NCBI GenBank assembly: GCA_016722045.1 | Contig: JADKGY010000035.1 | Span: 124,001 to 188,000 of the forward strand | Direction: 5' to 3' | Length of the DNA stretch: 64,000 nt | Source of the DNA: Candidatus Opimibacter skivensis | Lineage (GTDB): Bacteria > Bacteroidota > Bacteroidia > Chitinophagales > Saprospiraceae | Shown: positions 36,117-44,340 of the stretch, one piece after another | Numbering within the stretch: position 1 is the stretch's first letter | Layout of the letters: the number at the start of each line of letters is the position of its first letter | Notes under the pieces: generated by a model | Told to the model about the DNA's origin: nothing | The model's database searches: none | The model's input: only the letters and a program-made list of their open reading frames with translations | Made by a program: the position numbers and the translations under genes

Positions 36117-36381
36117 ATGGTTAAAGGTAAACTCTTCAATGGTCTGTTGGCGCAAAATTTCGGTTACAACAGAAAAAATAATACTTACCTCAATACCGGA
36201 GACATTACCATGCTGCATTCATACACACCCCAGCAGAGAACATTCATATTATTTAATTTGATGACTTTGAAAATGATTAATATCATTTAATGCAATGATT
36301 GTCATCAGAATATTTCGAGAGGTACAGCCCTAAATTTAGAAAATCAAGTATTTTATTATTTAACTTTTAAATATAAATAAT

Positions 36382-36840
36382 ATGTCAGCTCTGACTTTAT
36401 CAAGGCGTAGCTTGTTTCCCGCCATGACAAGCGACCTGTTTGAACCAGGTTTTTTGGCCCCCCGCATTTTAGGTAGAGACGGTGAGTTATTAGATTTTGA
36501 TTTTGCCAATTTCATGCCTTCTGTCAACATCATTGAAAACACGAAGGACTTCAAAATCGAAATGGCAGCGCCAGGTCTGGAAAAGAAAGATTTCAAAGTA
36601 AGCGTACTCAATGGTATGCTGACCATCAGTTCCGAAAAGAAAGAAGAAAAGAAAGAAGAACATGAACACTATACGTTCAGAGAATTTTCATTCAGAAACT
36701 TCAGTCGTTCCTTCCGTCTTCCGGAAAATTGTATGCCAGAAAAAATTGATGCGAAGTATGAGAATGGAATTCTTCTTGTGGCAATTCCTAAAAAGGAATT
36801 AGCAATTACAAAAGCCCATAAGGAAATTAAAGTCCTCTGA
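36382..36840 (+). CDS. Hsp20 small heat-shock protein
   Basis: 152 residues with an alpha-crystallin domain at about 45-140: ENTKDFKIEMAAPGLEKKDF, then LTISSEKKEE, FRNFSRSFRLPEN, and the closing ENGILLVAIPK. ATP-independent holdase chaperone, cytoplasmic. Stands alone between a VOC protein and a terminator. The upstream region has TAAATTTAG, one mismatch from the Bacteroidota -7 element. Confidence 0.93.
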   Translation: MSALTLSRRSLFPAMTSDLFEPGFLAPRILGRDGELLDFDFANFMPSVNIIENTKDFKIEMAAPGLEKKDFKVSVLNGMLTISSEKKEEKKEEHEHYTFREFSFRNFSRSFRLPENCMPEKIDAKYENGILLVAIPKKELAITKAHKEIKVL

Positions 36841-36962
36841 TCATACCCTTAGGCTTAACCGGTTTGTATATTAATATCACAAACCAAAACAAACAATCTG
36901 CCGCAGATAGCTGCACAGAAAACTAAGAGGGTATTGTAATACTGGAGTAGTCGTTCATAAAG

Positions 36963-37037
36963 TTGCCGTTACAGAAATTTGCTTTTTAATTGAAATCTTA
37001 AACCCCAAAGCAAACTTCTTGTAACGGCAATTTTTTT
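36963..37037 (+). terminator. Long imperfect hairpin with T7 tail
   Basis: TTGCCGTTAC (from 36963) pairs with GTAACGGCAA (37021-37030), and the stem continues inward (AGAAATTTGCTTT with AAAGCAAACTTCT), followed by TTTTTTT at 37031-37037. Rho-independent terminator for the Hsp20 gene, about 120 bp after its stop. Confidence 0.8.
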
Positions 37038-37088
37038 ACCCCCTGCCTCCTAAAAGAGGGAATTGCTTTGTTTTAACCACCAGAATCA

Positions 37089-37511
37089 TTACACCAGATT
37101 TTCCCTTACAAATTCCACCAGCTGATTGTCGGTGATGTAATCTCCTGGCTTAACCAGGATTCTTTTTTTTGCAAAATTTTTTTCCTTGGAGAGATAGTTA
37201 TGAAATTCATTTCGCGCTGGCGCGGGCCCAAAAATTAAAATCTCATCATAAGATTGAAGCTTTTGTGCAAGCTGCTTGTAGTACGAATGAATTTCGTTTT
37301 GAGTTGTGTGATGCTTTGTGAATTCATTGTTCGTCGATCGGTAGTCACCCAATCTTGTACCATCCGGGACCTCACCCGGAATCCTGATCCGCGATTGGAC
37401 CGGAGAATGAAATACCTCTATGGCAGCAGCAGATTGTCCGGGGTGAATGATCTTAGCTTCAGCATGGTCCATCCATACACCTATGGTTTTTAATGCTACA
37501 TATTTTTTCAT
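37089..37511 (-). CDS. Small eRF1-like/host-attachment-like protein
   Basis: 140 residues: N-terminal GVWMDHAEAKII strand-turn, a middle with charged linker (HHTTQNEIHSYYKQLAQKL), then DEILIFGPAPARNEFHNYL and KRILVKPGDYITDNQLVEF. This layout resembles the short bacterial eRF1-domain (baeRF) or host-attachment proteins thought to act at ribosomes. The match is by eye only. A dyad (TAGATTA-CC-TAATCTA, 37538-37553) lies 27 bp before the start. Confidence 0.55.
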   Translation of the reverse strand: MKKYVALKTIGVWMDHAEAKIIHPGQSAAAIEVFHSPVQSRIRIPGEVPDGTRLGDYRSTNNEFTKHHTTQNEIHSYYKQLAQKLQSYDEILIFGPAPARNEFHNYLSKEKNFAKKRILVKPGDYITDNQLVEFVRENLV

Positions 37512-37537
37512 GATAGATTATTTAACCTGTTTGTAAA

Positions 37538-37553
37538 TAGATTACCTAATCTA
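37538..37553. promoter_or_regulatory. Dyad TAGATTA-CC-TAATCTA
   Basis: Perfect 7-bp arms with a 2-bp spacer, 27-42 bp upstream of the ATG at 37511. The position suits a repressor or activator site. Confidence 0.4.
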
Positions 37554-37654
37554 ATTACATAAAGAACCACGTCAAATGACAAAAATCATTTATGATCATG
37601 ACTTGAATTAATATGCTCGATAATTTTCGGGTAGTAATTAAAAAGAAAACCGTT

Positions 37655-37957
37655 TTAGCCTTCGACATACTTTGCTGCCGTTTTCGCAAAGTGCTCCCAC
37701 TTTTTATAGTGGATATAGGGAACCTGAACCCATTCTTTCATCGCTCTTCCTTTTCCTGATGGATCGAAGAGAATAGATCCTTTCAACGACAGGGCTTCTT
37801 TATGTTCTTCTCCCGCGAGTTTGAAAACCATGCATTCCTGAAAGAAACAACAAAAAGCTTTTCCATTGATTTTAAAACAGGGCTTGCCGAACATTTGAGA
37901 TAGTTCAGCGTTTTTGATGCTCTTTCCAGTTTCAATGAATTGATTTTCCTGTTTCAT
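37655..37957 (-). CDS. TfoX N-terminal-domain protein
   Basis: 100 residues that fit the TfoX/Sxy N-terminal domain: MFGKPCFKINGKAFCCFF, MVFKLAGEEHKEAL, LFDPSGKGRAMKEWVQVP. Standalone TfoX_N proteins of this size are common in soil Bacteroidota; whether they regulate competence is unknown. It follows the HTH gene by 5 bp and could be transcribed with the HigBA-type pair. Confidence 0.85.
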   Translation of the reverse strand: MKQENQFIETGKSIKNAELSQMFGKPCFKINGKAFCCFFQECMVFKLAGEEHKEALSLKGSILFDPSGKGRAMKEWVQVPYIHYKKWEHFAKTAAKYVEG

Positions 37958-37962
37958 TTTAC

Positions 37963-38352
37963 CTAATTTTTCTCTTTCCCCTTTTCTTTCTTTATAATTT
38001 TATCATTTGCAATCATTGTACTCTTCACACTTGATTTAAGTGGATATCGATTCTTATTCGTATTCCCAGCAGAAATATCTCCGGCAGATGATTTATATTG
38101 CTCAACGTCAATAAAATTTAATACCGGAACTTTTCCAAAAATGATGGCAAGCTCTACCAATTTGCTGACCCGGTGATCGAAATCACCATTCAGGATTTGA
38201 GTAACATACCCTTTTGTGACACCAAGCTTTTCAGCGAGTTGTGTTTTGTTCAGATTATTTTCTTTCCGATATGTTTCGATCATATTGAAAAGATCCAATT
38301 GTATTTTGGTCAGCCAATATTCATTAGATGATACTAATTCTTCTCTTTTCAT
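37963..38352 (-). CDS. XRE-family HTH antitoxin (HigA-like)
   Basis: 129 residues. The helix-turn-helix at about 30-85 (NNLNKTQLAEKLGVTKGYVTQ) is followed by a hydrophilic tail ending in poly-Lys/Glu. It is 16 bp downstream of the RelE/HigB-like gene, and the pair has toxin-first order, the hallmark of higBA. It probably neutralises the toxin and binds the 18-bp palindrome before the toxin gene. Confidence 0.82.
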   Translation of the reverse strand: MKREELVSSNEYWLTKIQLDLFNMIETYRKENNLNKTQLAEKLGVTKGYVTQILNGDFDHRVSKLVELAIIFGKVPVLNFIDVEQYKSSAGDISAGNTNKNRYPLKSSVKSTMIANDKIIKKEKGKEKN

Positions 38353-38368
38353 AGGTCCTTTATTGAGG

Positions 38369-38755
38369 TTAATATTTTAGGGAAATCAAGTAGGCTTTCT
38401 TTATTGCTCTGAAACTGATGATATCCCTTTTTTGCGAATTCTTAAATCCTCCTAATACAATTATTTTTCCACCTGTCTTTTGGATTGCATATACTCGAAG
38501 GTGCTTGCTCTTGAATTCATATTCATTGACACTTTCTTTTACAGGAGTTATATTTTTAAATTTTGTTTCTGGTAATAAACCACCATTACCTAAGTACTCC
38601 ATGTAAGTCAACATTACTTTGAATTCATTTTGGTAAGTAGTCCCTTTGAGTTTCTTTTCAAATAGATCCAAAATGCCAAAACCGTCAATTTCTAGTTGAT
38701 CGAATTGCTGTTTAGCATGAATTGATTCAATTTTTCTCAAACCAAATTTAGTCAT
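38369..38755 (-). CDS. HigB/RelE-like toxin
   Basis: 128 residues. The C-terminal part HLRVYAIQKTGGKIIVLGGF, then RDIISFRAIKKAYL, matches the beta-sheet and basic helix of RelE-superfamily mRNA interferases (R-x-Y near the sheet). The N-terminus is longer than in HigB. It is first in a toxin-antitoxin operon. RNase activity is inferred from family. Confidence 0.78.
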   Translation of the reverse strand: MTKFGLRKIESIHAKQQFDQLEIDGFGILDLFEKKLKGTTYQNEFKVMLTYMEYLGNGGLLPETKFKNITPVKESVNEYEFKSKHLRVYAIQKTGGKIIVLGGFKNSQKRDIISFRAIKKAYLISLKY

Positions 38756-38759
38756 AATA

Positions 38760-38777
38760 GTTTAGTTATAACTAAAC
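38760..38777. promoter_or_regulatory. 18-bp perfect palindrome before HigBA-type operon
   Basis: GTTTAGTTA and TAACTAAAC are exact reverse complements with no spacer, 5 bp before the toxin start. A typical autoregulatory operator position for an XRE antitoxin. Confidence 0.7.
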
Positions 38778-38840
38778 AAAAAATGCATTCTATAAATTTA
38801 AATATATAACCACAAAATTTTCAGCATATAAGGAAATCCT

Positions 38841-40301
38841 TTACCCCTTCATCCACTTCACCAACAATCTCACCCCATACGCCGTAGCACAATATCCTTT
38901 TCCAAAACCATTCGGCTGGAAACCCATACCGGCGATGTCAAGATGAGCCCAGGACCGATGCTCGGCTGTGAAGAATTCTAAAAATTTCGCCGCGGTCACA
39001 GAACCCGCATAAGGTTTATCACTTAAGTTTTTAATATCCGCGATGTCCGATTGCATATCCTCGTGATAATCGTCGAACATCGGCATTCGCCATAGACGTT
39101 CGCCTGAGGTTTCACCTGCTTTTGTAAGTGATGCAGCCAGTTCATCATTTTTAGTGAAGAGACCCGCAGCATGTGGACCGATAGCCGCTATAATACTCCC
39201 GGTCAATGTGGCCATATCGATCATGACATCAGGCTTATATTCTTTGACAGCATAAGCGAGAGCATCAGCCAGGATCAATCGTCCTTCTGCATCTGTATCA
39301 ATGACTTCAATCGTTTTGCCTGCATAAGAGGAGATGACATCTCCAGGTTTAAGCGCCGCACTGCCTATGCTGTTATCTGTCACAGGTGTGATCGCCATCA
39401 CGTCCACTTTGAGTCCAAGCCGTGCACAGGCTTCTACAGTACCAAGTGCAGCCGCAGCACCGGCCATATCACTTTTCATGTAGTGCATGTTCTTCGAATC
39501 CTTAATGGATATACCACCCGTATCGAAGATGACCCCTTTACCAATAAGCACAATTTTCTTTCGGGCTTCATGATGTTTATAATGCGTCACTATGAGTATT
39601 GCAGGCTCCTCACTTCCCCGGTTGACCGCAAGCAAAGCATGCATTCCTAATTGCGTCAGTTGTCTTTTATCCAGAATATTCGCATTATACCCATAGGCAT
39701 CCGCACTCTTCACAGCCCATTCACCAAGCATAGCCGGTGACTGGTAGTTAGCCGGGGTGTTGACAAGTTCCATTACTTCCTGCTGCACCATCCCAATCGT
39801 GATGCCATCTTCGGCTACTGAATGAGCCATACCTTCAGGAAGGAAAGTATAGACAGATGACAAATGGTTTTTGGAATTATTTTCTTCAACCTTTTTATAG
39901 ATACCCAGATCGTATTGACCTGCAGTCCATCCTGTCATCGCAGATTGAATCAATTCAGGCGAAATCAGATGATGTACCAGTACACCTACTTTCTCAGGAT
40001 GTTCGGTTTTGGCACGAATGGCTAATTTTTTCGATACAGAATAAACGTTGGCTTCAGTAAGTTTTTCTGATTCATAGCTCAGCAGGAGTTTGATGCGGCG
40101 ACCATTCCAATGGCCGAAAAATAAATTGACAGCAGATTTTGCAGAAACGAATTCATCTACAGGTGGAAGTGTTTCGGCGGGAATAACCAAGGTCAATACA
40201 TCCCGATACAAGCTATCAAGCATCTCCTTTGAGGAGGGTATACACAACATATCTACGGCGCCAAGAAGATCTTCAAGGGTGGCCTGCACTTTTAATTGCA
40301 T
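38841..40301 (-). CDS. Leucyl aminopeptidase (M17)
   Basis: 486 residues with the M17 catalytic set: LIGKGVIFDTGGISIK (metal-binding Lys and Asp), the signature DTDAEGRLILADAL (usual NTDAEGRL, here with Asp for Asn), and the C-terminal HLDIAGMG...KGYCATAYGVRLL. Two-metal cytosolic exopeptidase releasing N-terminal residues. Three bases separate it from the upstream esterase gene, so they are one operon. The proximity to amide ligases may be coincidental. Confidence 0.93.
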   Translation of the reverse strand: MQLKVQATLEDLLGAVDMLCIPSSKEMLDSLYRDVLTLVIPAETLPPVDEFVSAKSAVNLFFGHWNGRRIKLLLSYESEKLTEANVYSVSKKLAIRAKTEHPEKVGVLVHHLISPELIQSAMTGWTAGQYDLGIYKKVEENNSKNHLSSVYTFLPEGMAHSVAEDGITIGMVQQEVMELVNTPANYQSPAMLGEWAVKSADAYGYNANILDKRQLTQLGMHALLAVNRGSEEPAILIVTHYKHHEARKKIVLIGKGVIFDTGGISIKDSKNMHYMKSDMAGAAAALGTVEACARLGLKVDVMAITPVTDNSIGSAALKPGDVISSYAGKTIEVIDTDAEGRLILADALAYAVKEYKPDVMIDMATLTGSIIAAIGPHAAGLFTKNDELAASLTKAGETSGERLWRMPMFDDYHEDMQSDIADIKNLSDKPYAGSVTAAKFLEFFTAEHRSWAHLDIAGMGFQPNGFGKGYCATAYGVRLLVKWMKG

Positions 40302-40304
40302 CGT

Positions 40305-41108
40305 TTAGTCCTCTTTATCAGAAAAGAAAAGCCATTTGACGGCCGCGGGAAAGATGTCTCCCCAATATTTTTCCTGGTGCTGGCCGTTTGGATCAATTAC
40401 TATGTTAAAAGTAGTGAGTTTACTTGAAAAAAAGCCATGAGAAACTGCTTCAGCAAATTGATTGATGTGCTGGCTCATGAATTTTGTCTCCTTTTCCCCT
40501 GCGTAGATAAACATCCGCATCGGGAGGGTGTAATTGTATTTGAAAGCATCAAAATAGATCTCATCTGAGTACCAGAAGGAAGGGCTGAAAATCATCAGCT
40601 TAGAGAAGAATTTAGGATGCACGATACCGATGTAGGCACTGATCAGACCGCCCATGCTACTGCCTCCTATTCCGTTATAGATGCGGTGAGGTTTTGTCCT
40701 GTAATGAGAGTCAATAAAAGGCTTAAGGGTCTCAGTGATAAAATTAGCATAGTCCTTACCCATGCCTTCGCCGAATTTCCGGTGATAATAAGGGCTGTAC
40801 TCCTGGATCCGTTCACTACCGCCATGATCAATAGCGATCACGATAAGGTCACCATGCCCGCCCTTGGAGAGCTCCATCAGGTGGCGATCGACTGACCAGC
40901 TGCCAAAAGGTGCATCTTCATCAAACAGATTCTGAGCATCCTGCAGGTAAAGAACCGGGTATTCCTTTTTCGAATCATAATAATCATGGGGAAGAAGGGC
41001 CCAAATCCGTCTCTTTTTGCTCAGCTGGGGTATCTCAAAATCCTTATCGATCAACTCAATGATCGGATAATGAGGCATTGCCTGCGTGATTTGAGATAAT
41101 GGGCGCAT
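40305..41108 (-). CDS. Esterase (Fes/EstD-like, alpha/beta hydrolase)
   Basis: 267 residues. YPVLYLQDAQNLFDE, then IVIAIDHGG, and the nucleophile elbow GGSSMGGLIS; the closing NGQHQEKYWGDIFPAAVKWLF supplies His. This fits the putative-esterase family that includes enterochelin esterase and the antigen-85 fold. No signal peptide, so cytoplasmic. Upstream of the aminopeptidase in the same operon. Confidence 0.88.
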   Translation of the reverse strand: MRPLSQITQAMPHYPIIELIDKDFEIPQLSKKRRIWALLPHDYYDSKKEYPVLYLQDAQNLFDEDAPFGSWSVDRHLMELSKGGHGDLIVIAIDHGGSERIQEYSPYYHRKFGEGMGKDYANFITETLKPFIDSHYRTKPHRIYNGIGGSSMGGLISAYIGIVHPKFFSKLMIFSPSFWYSDEIYFDAFKYNYTLPMRMFIYAGEKETKFMSQHINQFAEAVSHGFFSSKLTTFNIVIDPNGQHQEKYWGDIFPAAVKWLFFSDKED

Positions 41109-41609
41109 CGGGTTTTATTCGTTTTTGCTCAAAAACTGGGGCGCAAAATAGGTAAAAAGAACTATCTCTATAAAAGAGCCCAAATAGTAAGAGATATAGG
41201 GTGCAAAAGGTTGTCATCCCTTAGTAAACCTCTGAATTAGATGCCCTCTTTCGATACCGGATGAAAGGATGCCGGACTCGTGACGCTATTGAGATTCTGG
41301 ATTCCCTAAATTCCCGAGCTGACGTTCGAGTGTCTCGGACCTCGAACATGGATACGAGATTAATCTATTCAAGTGATTGCGTTTGTTCGAGGTCAGCACA
41401 TGGAAATCTTCCGAAATTCATTTTTCAGGAGTACGGACAGGTCGCGACCTGTCCGTACTCCTGAAAAATGAATACGATGCATCCCTATAGCGTCATTAGT
41501 CCGGTATCCGGCATCCCATTCCGGTATCCCAGTATCCGGCATCCAATTTTTCTAAAATCGTAAATCGTAATCCCAAAATCGTAAATTGACCACCTAATTC
41601 TCTCTCATC
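41109..41609. repeat. Imperfect inverted-repeat element with a 58-bp perfect palindrome (41416-41473)
   Basis: The arms 41416-41444 and 41445-41473 are perfect reverse complements, centre GGTCGCGACC, the same core as at 7929-7992, and are preceded by the same CTGACGTTCGAGTGTCTC leader (from 41319). Outside lie GGATGCCGGACT...GACGCTAT (about 41270) and its inverted counterpart ATAGCGTCAT...TCCGGTATCCGGCATCC (about 41488-41512), so the element as a whole spans about 41260-41550. CCGGTATCC/GGCATCC heptamers and then AAATCGT heptamers (41571-41595) lead to the ATG of the ATP-grasp gene. No coding gene is seen. Confidence 0.8.
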
Positions 41610-42812
41610 ATGGACCGCACATACGTCTTCCTCTGCCTCGCCAGTGATTATAAAGGAGGTGCTTTCTTACGCCAACTCAAGCGGCTTGGCCACATGGTAT
41701 ATCTCGTGACATCAGAAAAGACACGAAAAGATGCGTGGCCCTATGACGATATCGAAGAGGTATTTTTCATGCCGGGTACCGATGGACGCATCTGGGATAT
41801 CAACGAACTCCTTGCGGGAACAGCTCATTTATTTCGTACGCATAAAATTGACCGGGTCATCGCATTGGATGATTATGATGTATGGAAAGCTGCACGAATT
41901 CGCGAAGATTTTCGGATACCCGGAATGGGTGATACCACGGCGCGACATTTTTTTGATAAACTTTCCATGCGCATGGAAGCAAGGGATGCAGGCTTGCCTG
42001 TTCCCGGATTTACGGCCCTGTTCAATGATGATATCATCCATGAATTTCTGAAGACGAGTACCGGTCCATGGCTTGCAAAACCAAGGCGCGATGCAGGATC
42101 ATTGGGGATCAGAAAAATCAAAACTGCAGAAGACTTCTGGACATGGGCCGGAGAATGTGGTGATAAGCGGCATCAATATCTTCTTGAAGAATTCAAACCC
42201 GGTATAATCTGTCATGTCGATAGTCTTAATTATGAAGATGAGACATTGTTTACCCGTTGTTCTCAATATCTGGATGCTCCATTTGAAGTAGCGCATGGTG
42301 GAGGAATATTCCAGTCAAAGACGATGGGAACGAAAGATGCATTAGCTAAAAAATTAGTAGCTGTCAATAAAAAAGTATTGTCAACATTTGGTTTGCGTCA
42401 TGGTCCTAGTCACTCCGAATACATCGTGCGTGATGGTGGAAAAGAAATATTGTTTCTCGAGACAGCAGCGCGATGTGGTGGTGCGCATCTGACAGATATG
42501 GTAGAATCAGCAACAGGAATCAGCTTATGGACAGAATGGGCCAATATCGAACATGCTGTACTCACCGGAAAAAAATATCATCTTCCCATTGTCGATGAAC
42601 TTCAGGCTGGCATCATCGTCACGCTGAGTAAATATGAAAAACCTGATTACGAAAAATTCACCGACGAAGAAATCTGGTGGCGCCTGCACAAGAAGCATCA
42701 CATCGGTTTCATCTTCCAGCACAAAACCGGAAAACGAATTGAAGAGTTGTTGGCGAAGTATGCGCAGATTATCAGGGAGGAGTATTCGACTGTAGTTCCC
42801 CTCAAAGAATAA
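41610..42812 (+). CDS. ATP-grasp carboxylate-amine/thiol ligase 1
   Basis: 400 residues. N-terminal pre-ATP-grasp Rossmann region (FLCLASDYKGGAFLRQLKRLG), central ATP-binding PWLAKPRRDAGSLGIRKI and YLLEEFKPG, and metal-binding LFLETAARCGGAHLTDMVE. ATP-grasp ligases join carboxylates to amines through acyl phosphate. Carbamoyl-phosphate-synthase-like members occur in dipeptide and natural-product pathways. It faces three further ligase/amidotransferase genes on the other strand. Substrates unknown. Confidence 0.85.
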   Translation: MDRTYVFLCLASDYKGGAFLRQLKRLGHMVYLVTSEKTRKDAWPYDDIEEVFFMPGTDGRIWDINELLAGTAHLFRTHKIDRVIALDDYDVWKAARIREDFRIPGMGDTTARHFFDKLSMRMEARDAGLPVPGFTALFNDDIIHEFLKTSTGPWLAKPRRDAGSLGIRKIKTAEDFWTWAGECGDKRHQYLLEEFKPGIICHVDSLNYEDETLFTRCSQYLDAPFEVAHGGGIFQSKTMGTKDALAKKLVAVNKKVLSTFGLRHGPSHSEYIVRDGGKEILFLETAARCGGAHLTDMVESATGISLWTEWANIEHAVLTGKKYHLPIVDELQAGIIVTLSKYEKPDYEKFTDEEIWWRLHKKHHIGFIFQHKTGKRIEELLAKYAQIIREEYSTVVPLKE

Positions 42813-42816
42813 ATTA

Positions 42817-42928
42817 AGGACGCGGATTTTTTAGGAAAATTTATGATCTGATATGATCAATTTCTGTTTTCGACAGATGAAAATTAAATCTTAAGTAATC
42901 TTACTTTTTCTTAAAAGATCCGCGTCCT
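42817..42928. repeat. MITE-like inverted-repeat element with AGGACGCGG ends
   Basis: The left end AGGACGCGGATTTTTTA matches the inverted right end AGGACGCGGATCTTTTA at 16 of 17 bases; total length 112 bp, no coding capacity. Half-copies occur at 4611-4659, about 27560-27604 and 50760-50814. It lies between convergent genes, 4 bp after the ATP-grasp stop codon. Confidence 0.7.
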
Positions 42929-42936
42929 AAAATTTT

Positions 42937-44127
42937 TTATTCATAAAATCCTACGGATCCCCCCACCCACGTCTTATCCTTATTAAACTTCACCCCGATC
43001 ATCTCACCTTTGCTTAGTCGGGCAAGATTATTGACAATGATGGGTTCTTTAGCGTCATCAGGCCAGAGAAGCATGATGCGGACTTCTACTTTCACAGGTT
43101 CTTCCGGCGTCCTGATGACAGGAACGTATTTTACCTTCTCCTGGAGTATATATTTAGACTTGTCAGCGACTTTATCGATATCGGCACGTGTGACATGAAA
43201 TACTACACCGGCTCCTGAAAATGAATAAAGTGGTTTTAATACATAGTTCTCCAGATCCTGCGGGATAGAATCGATCTGATCGAGAAAAACGGTTTTGGGT
43301 ACAAAATCACTTTCAATAAAAGGCATTGTATATTTTGAAATTCTGAAAAACCAATTTGGATGTCCTATCCATTTCAAATCAAGATCATCCGTAAAATTGA
43401 ATTTAATATCCAGATCTTTGCGTGCAAGTAACTCATCAAAAATCACCCGATTGTAAATTCGTTTGATCTGAATTTCATTTCCTTTTTCATTCTTGTAAAA
43501 AAGCTTGTCTCCATGTTTCAGGATATCCGTCACACATGATATTTTGATCCCAAGCACTTTGGCCGTAGCCAGAAAATCAATTTGCGTATTTTGTTTAAAA
43601 GGCTCCACATCAATCAATACAACATTAGCTGGATCTTCATCGCCAACGATGATATTTTTTAATGTTTCAACATAGGTTTGCGGAGTATATCCATTGAAAA
43701 GATGGTGAACGTATTCGGGAATGTCAAAATGCTTGCGGTATAAACCAGCTACGATATGCTGATAAAAATATAAAGACGGAAAGCCTTGTACTTCAATCAG
43801 CTTAGGTACGATATCACCGTTCTTGCCTTCACAAAGGCCAAAATCCATCTGAAGAAAAGTAGTGTGTGCATCTTCATTAGGTACCCTGTATTCATCAGAA
43901 AGTGAAGGTTCAGTCAACTGTTTGAAGTCGGGACGGAGAATTACTTTTTTGATCTCATTACAAGCCTGAAATATTTTATCAGATAAATAGCCCGGAATAA
44001 ATACCGGCGTCTCCGCGATCCGGAACCCAGGGACATGATCAAACTGACTATACAAATCCTTTAAAAATGCCTGGTAACGTTCCTGGGAAAAATGCTTGTT
44101 GTATCGGTCTCGGATATCGGGGATCAT
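42937..44127 (-). CDS. ATP-grasp-like ligase 2 (divergent)
   Basis: 396 residues. The C-terminal half has ATP-grasp-like elements: NYVLKPLYSFSGAGVVF (Lys and glycine-rich loop), YILQEKVKYVP, VEVRIMLLW and VNNLARLSKGEMIGV. The N-terminal half (GLCEGKNGDIVPKLIEVQGFPSLYF) is unlike typical ATP-grasp proteins. The overall look resembles glutathionylspermidine-synthase-like amide ligases, not securely. It is in the same direction as the amidotransferase and ligase 3, 213 bp from the former. Cytoplasmic. Confidence 0.65.
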   Translation of the reverse strand: MIPDIRDRYNKHFSQERYQAFLKDLYSQFDHVPGFRIAETPVFIPGYLSDKIFQACNEIKKVILRPDFKQLTEPSLSDEYRVPNEDAHTTFLQMDFGLCEGKNGDIVPKLIEVQGFPSLYFYQHIVAGLYRKHFDIPEYVHHLFNGYTPQTYVETLKNIIVGDEDPANVVLIDVEPFKQNTQIDFLATAKVLGIKISCVTDILKHGDKLFYKNEKGNEIQIKRIYNRVIFDELLARKDLDIKFNFTDDLDLKWIGHPNWFFRISKYTMPFIESDFVPKTVFLDQIDSIPQDLENYVLKPLYSFSGAGVVFHVTRADIDKVADKSKYILQEKVKYVPVIRTPEEPVKVEVRIMLLWPDDAKEPIIVNNLARLSKGEMIGVKFNKDKTWVGGSVGFYE

Positions 44128-44340
44128 AGCTCGAAAGATAATGAAGGGAAATTAGATTTAAGATTTAAGATTTAAGATTTTGGATTTATAATTTGAGTTT
44201 GTTAGAGGTCAGAAACACTCAAACGTCAGTATGATTTGCGTTTGCTCCAGGTCAGAGATACTCGAACGTCAGAAATTTTTAAATTCAAAAATCTGAGATT
44301 CTACAAATTCAAATCTTAAATCTTAAATCCAAAATCGAAA
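44128..44340. repeat. AAGATTT heptamers at both ends and traces of the palindromic family
   Basis: On the minus strand the TAA of the amidotransferase gene is followed by TTTCGAT, TTTGGAT, TTAAGAT, TTAAGAT, TTGAATT (44340-44306). AGATTTA units also lie at about 44157-44180. Between them, two ACTC(A/G)AACGTCAG motifs with GGTCAGA (about 44210-44272) are degenerate relatives of the leader at 7801 and 41319. Confidence 0.7.

Noticed and set aside
36963..37037. Riboswitch or small RNA after the Hsp20 gene
   Set aside because: The stem with a T7 tail is fully explained as a terminator; no conserved riboswitch core was recognised.
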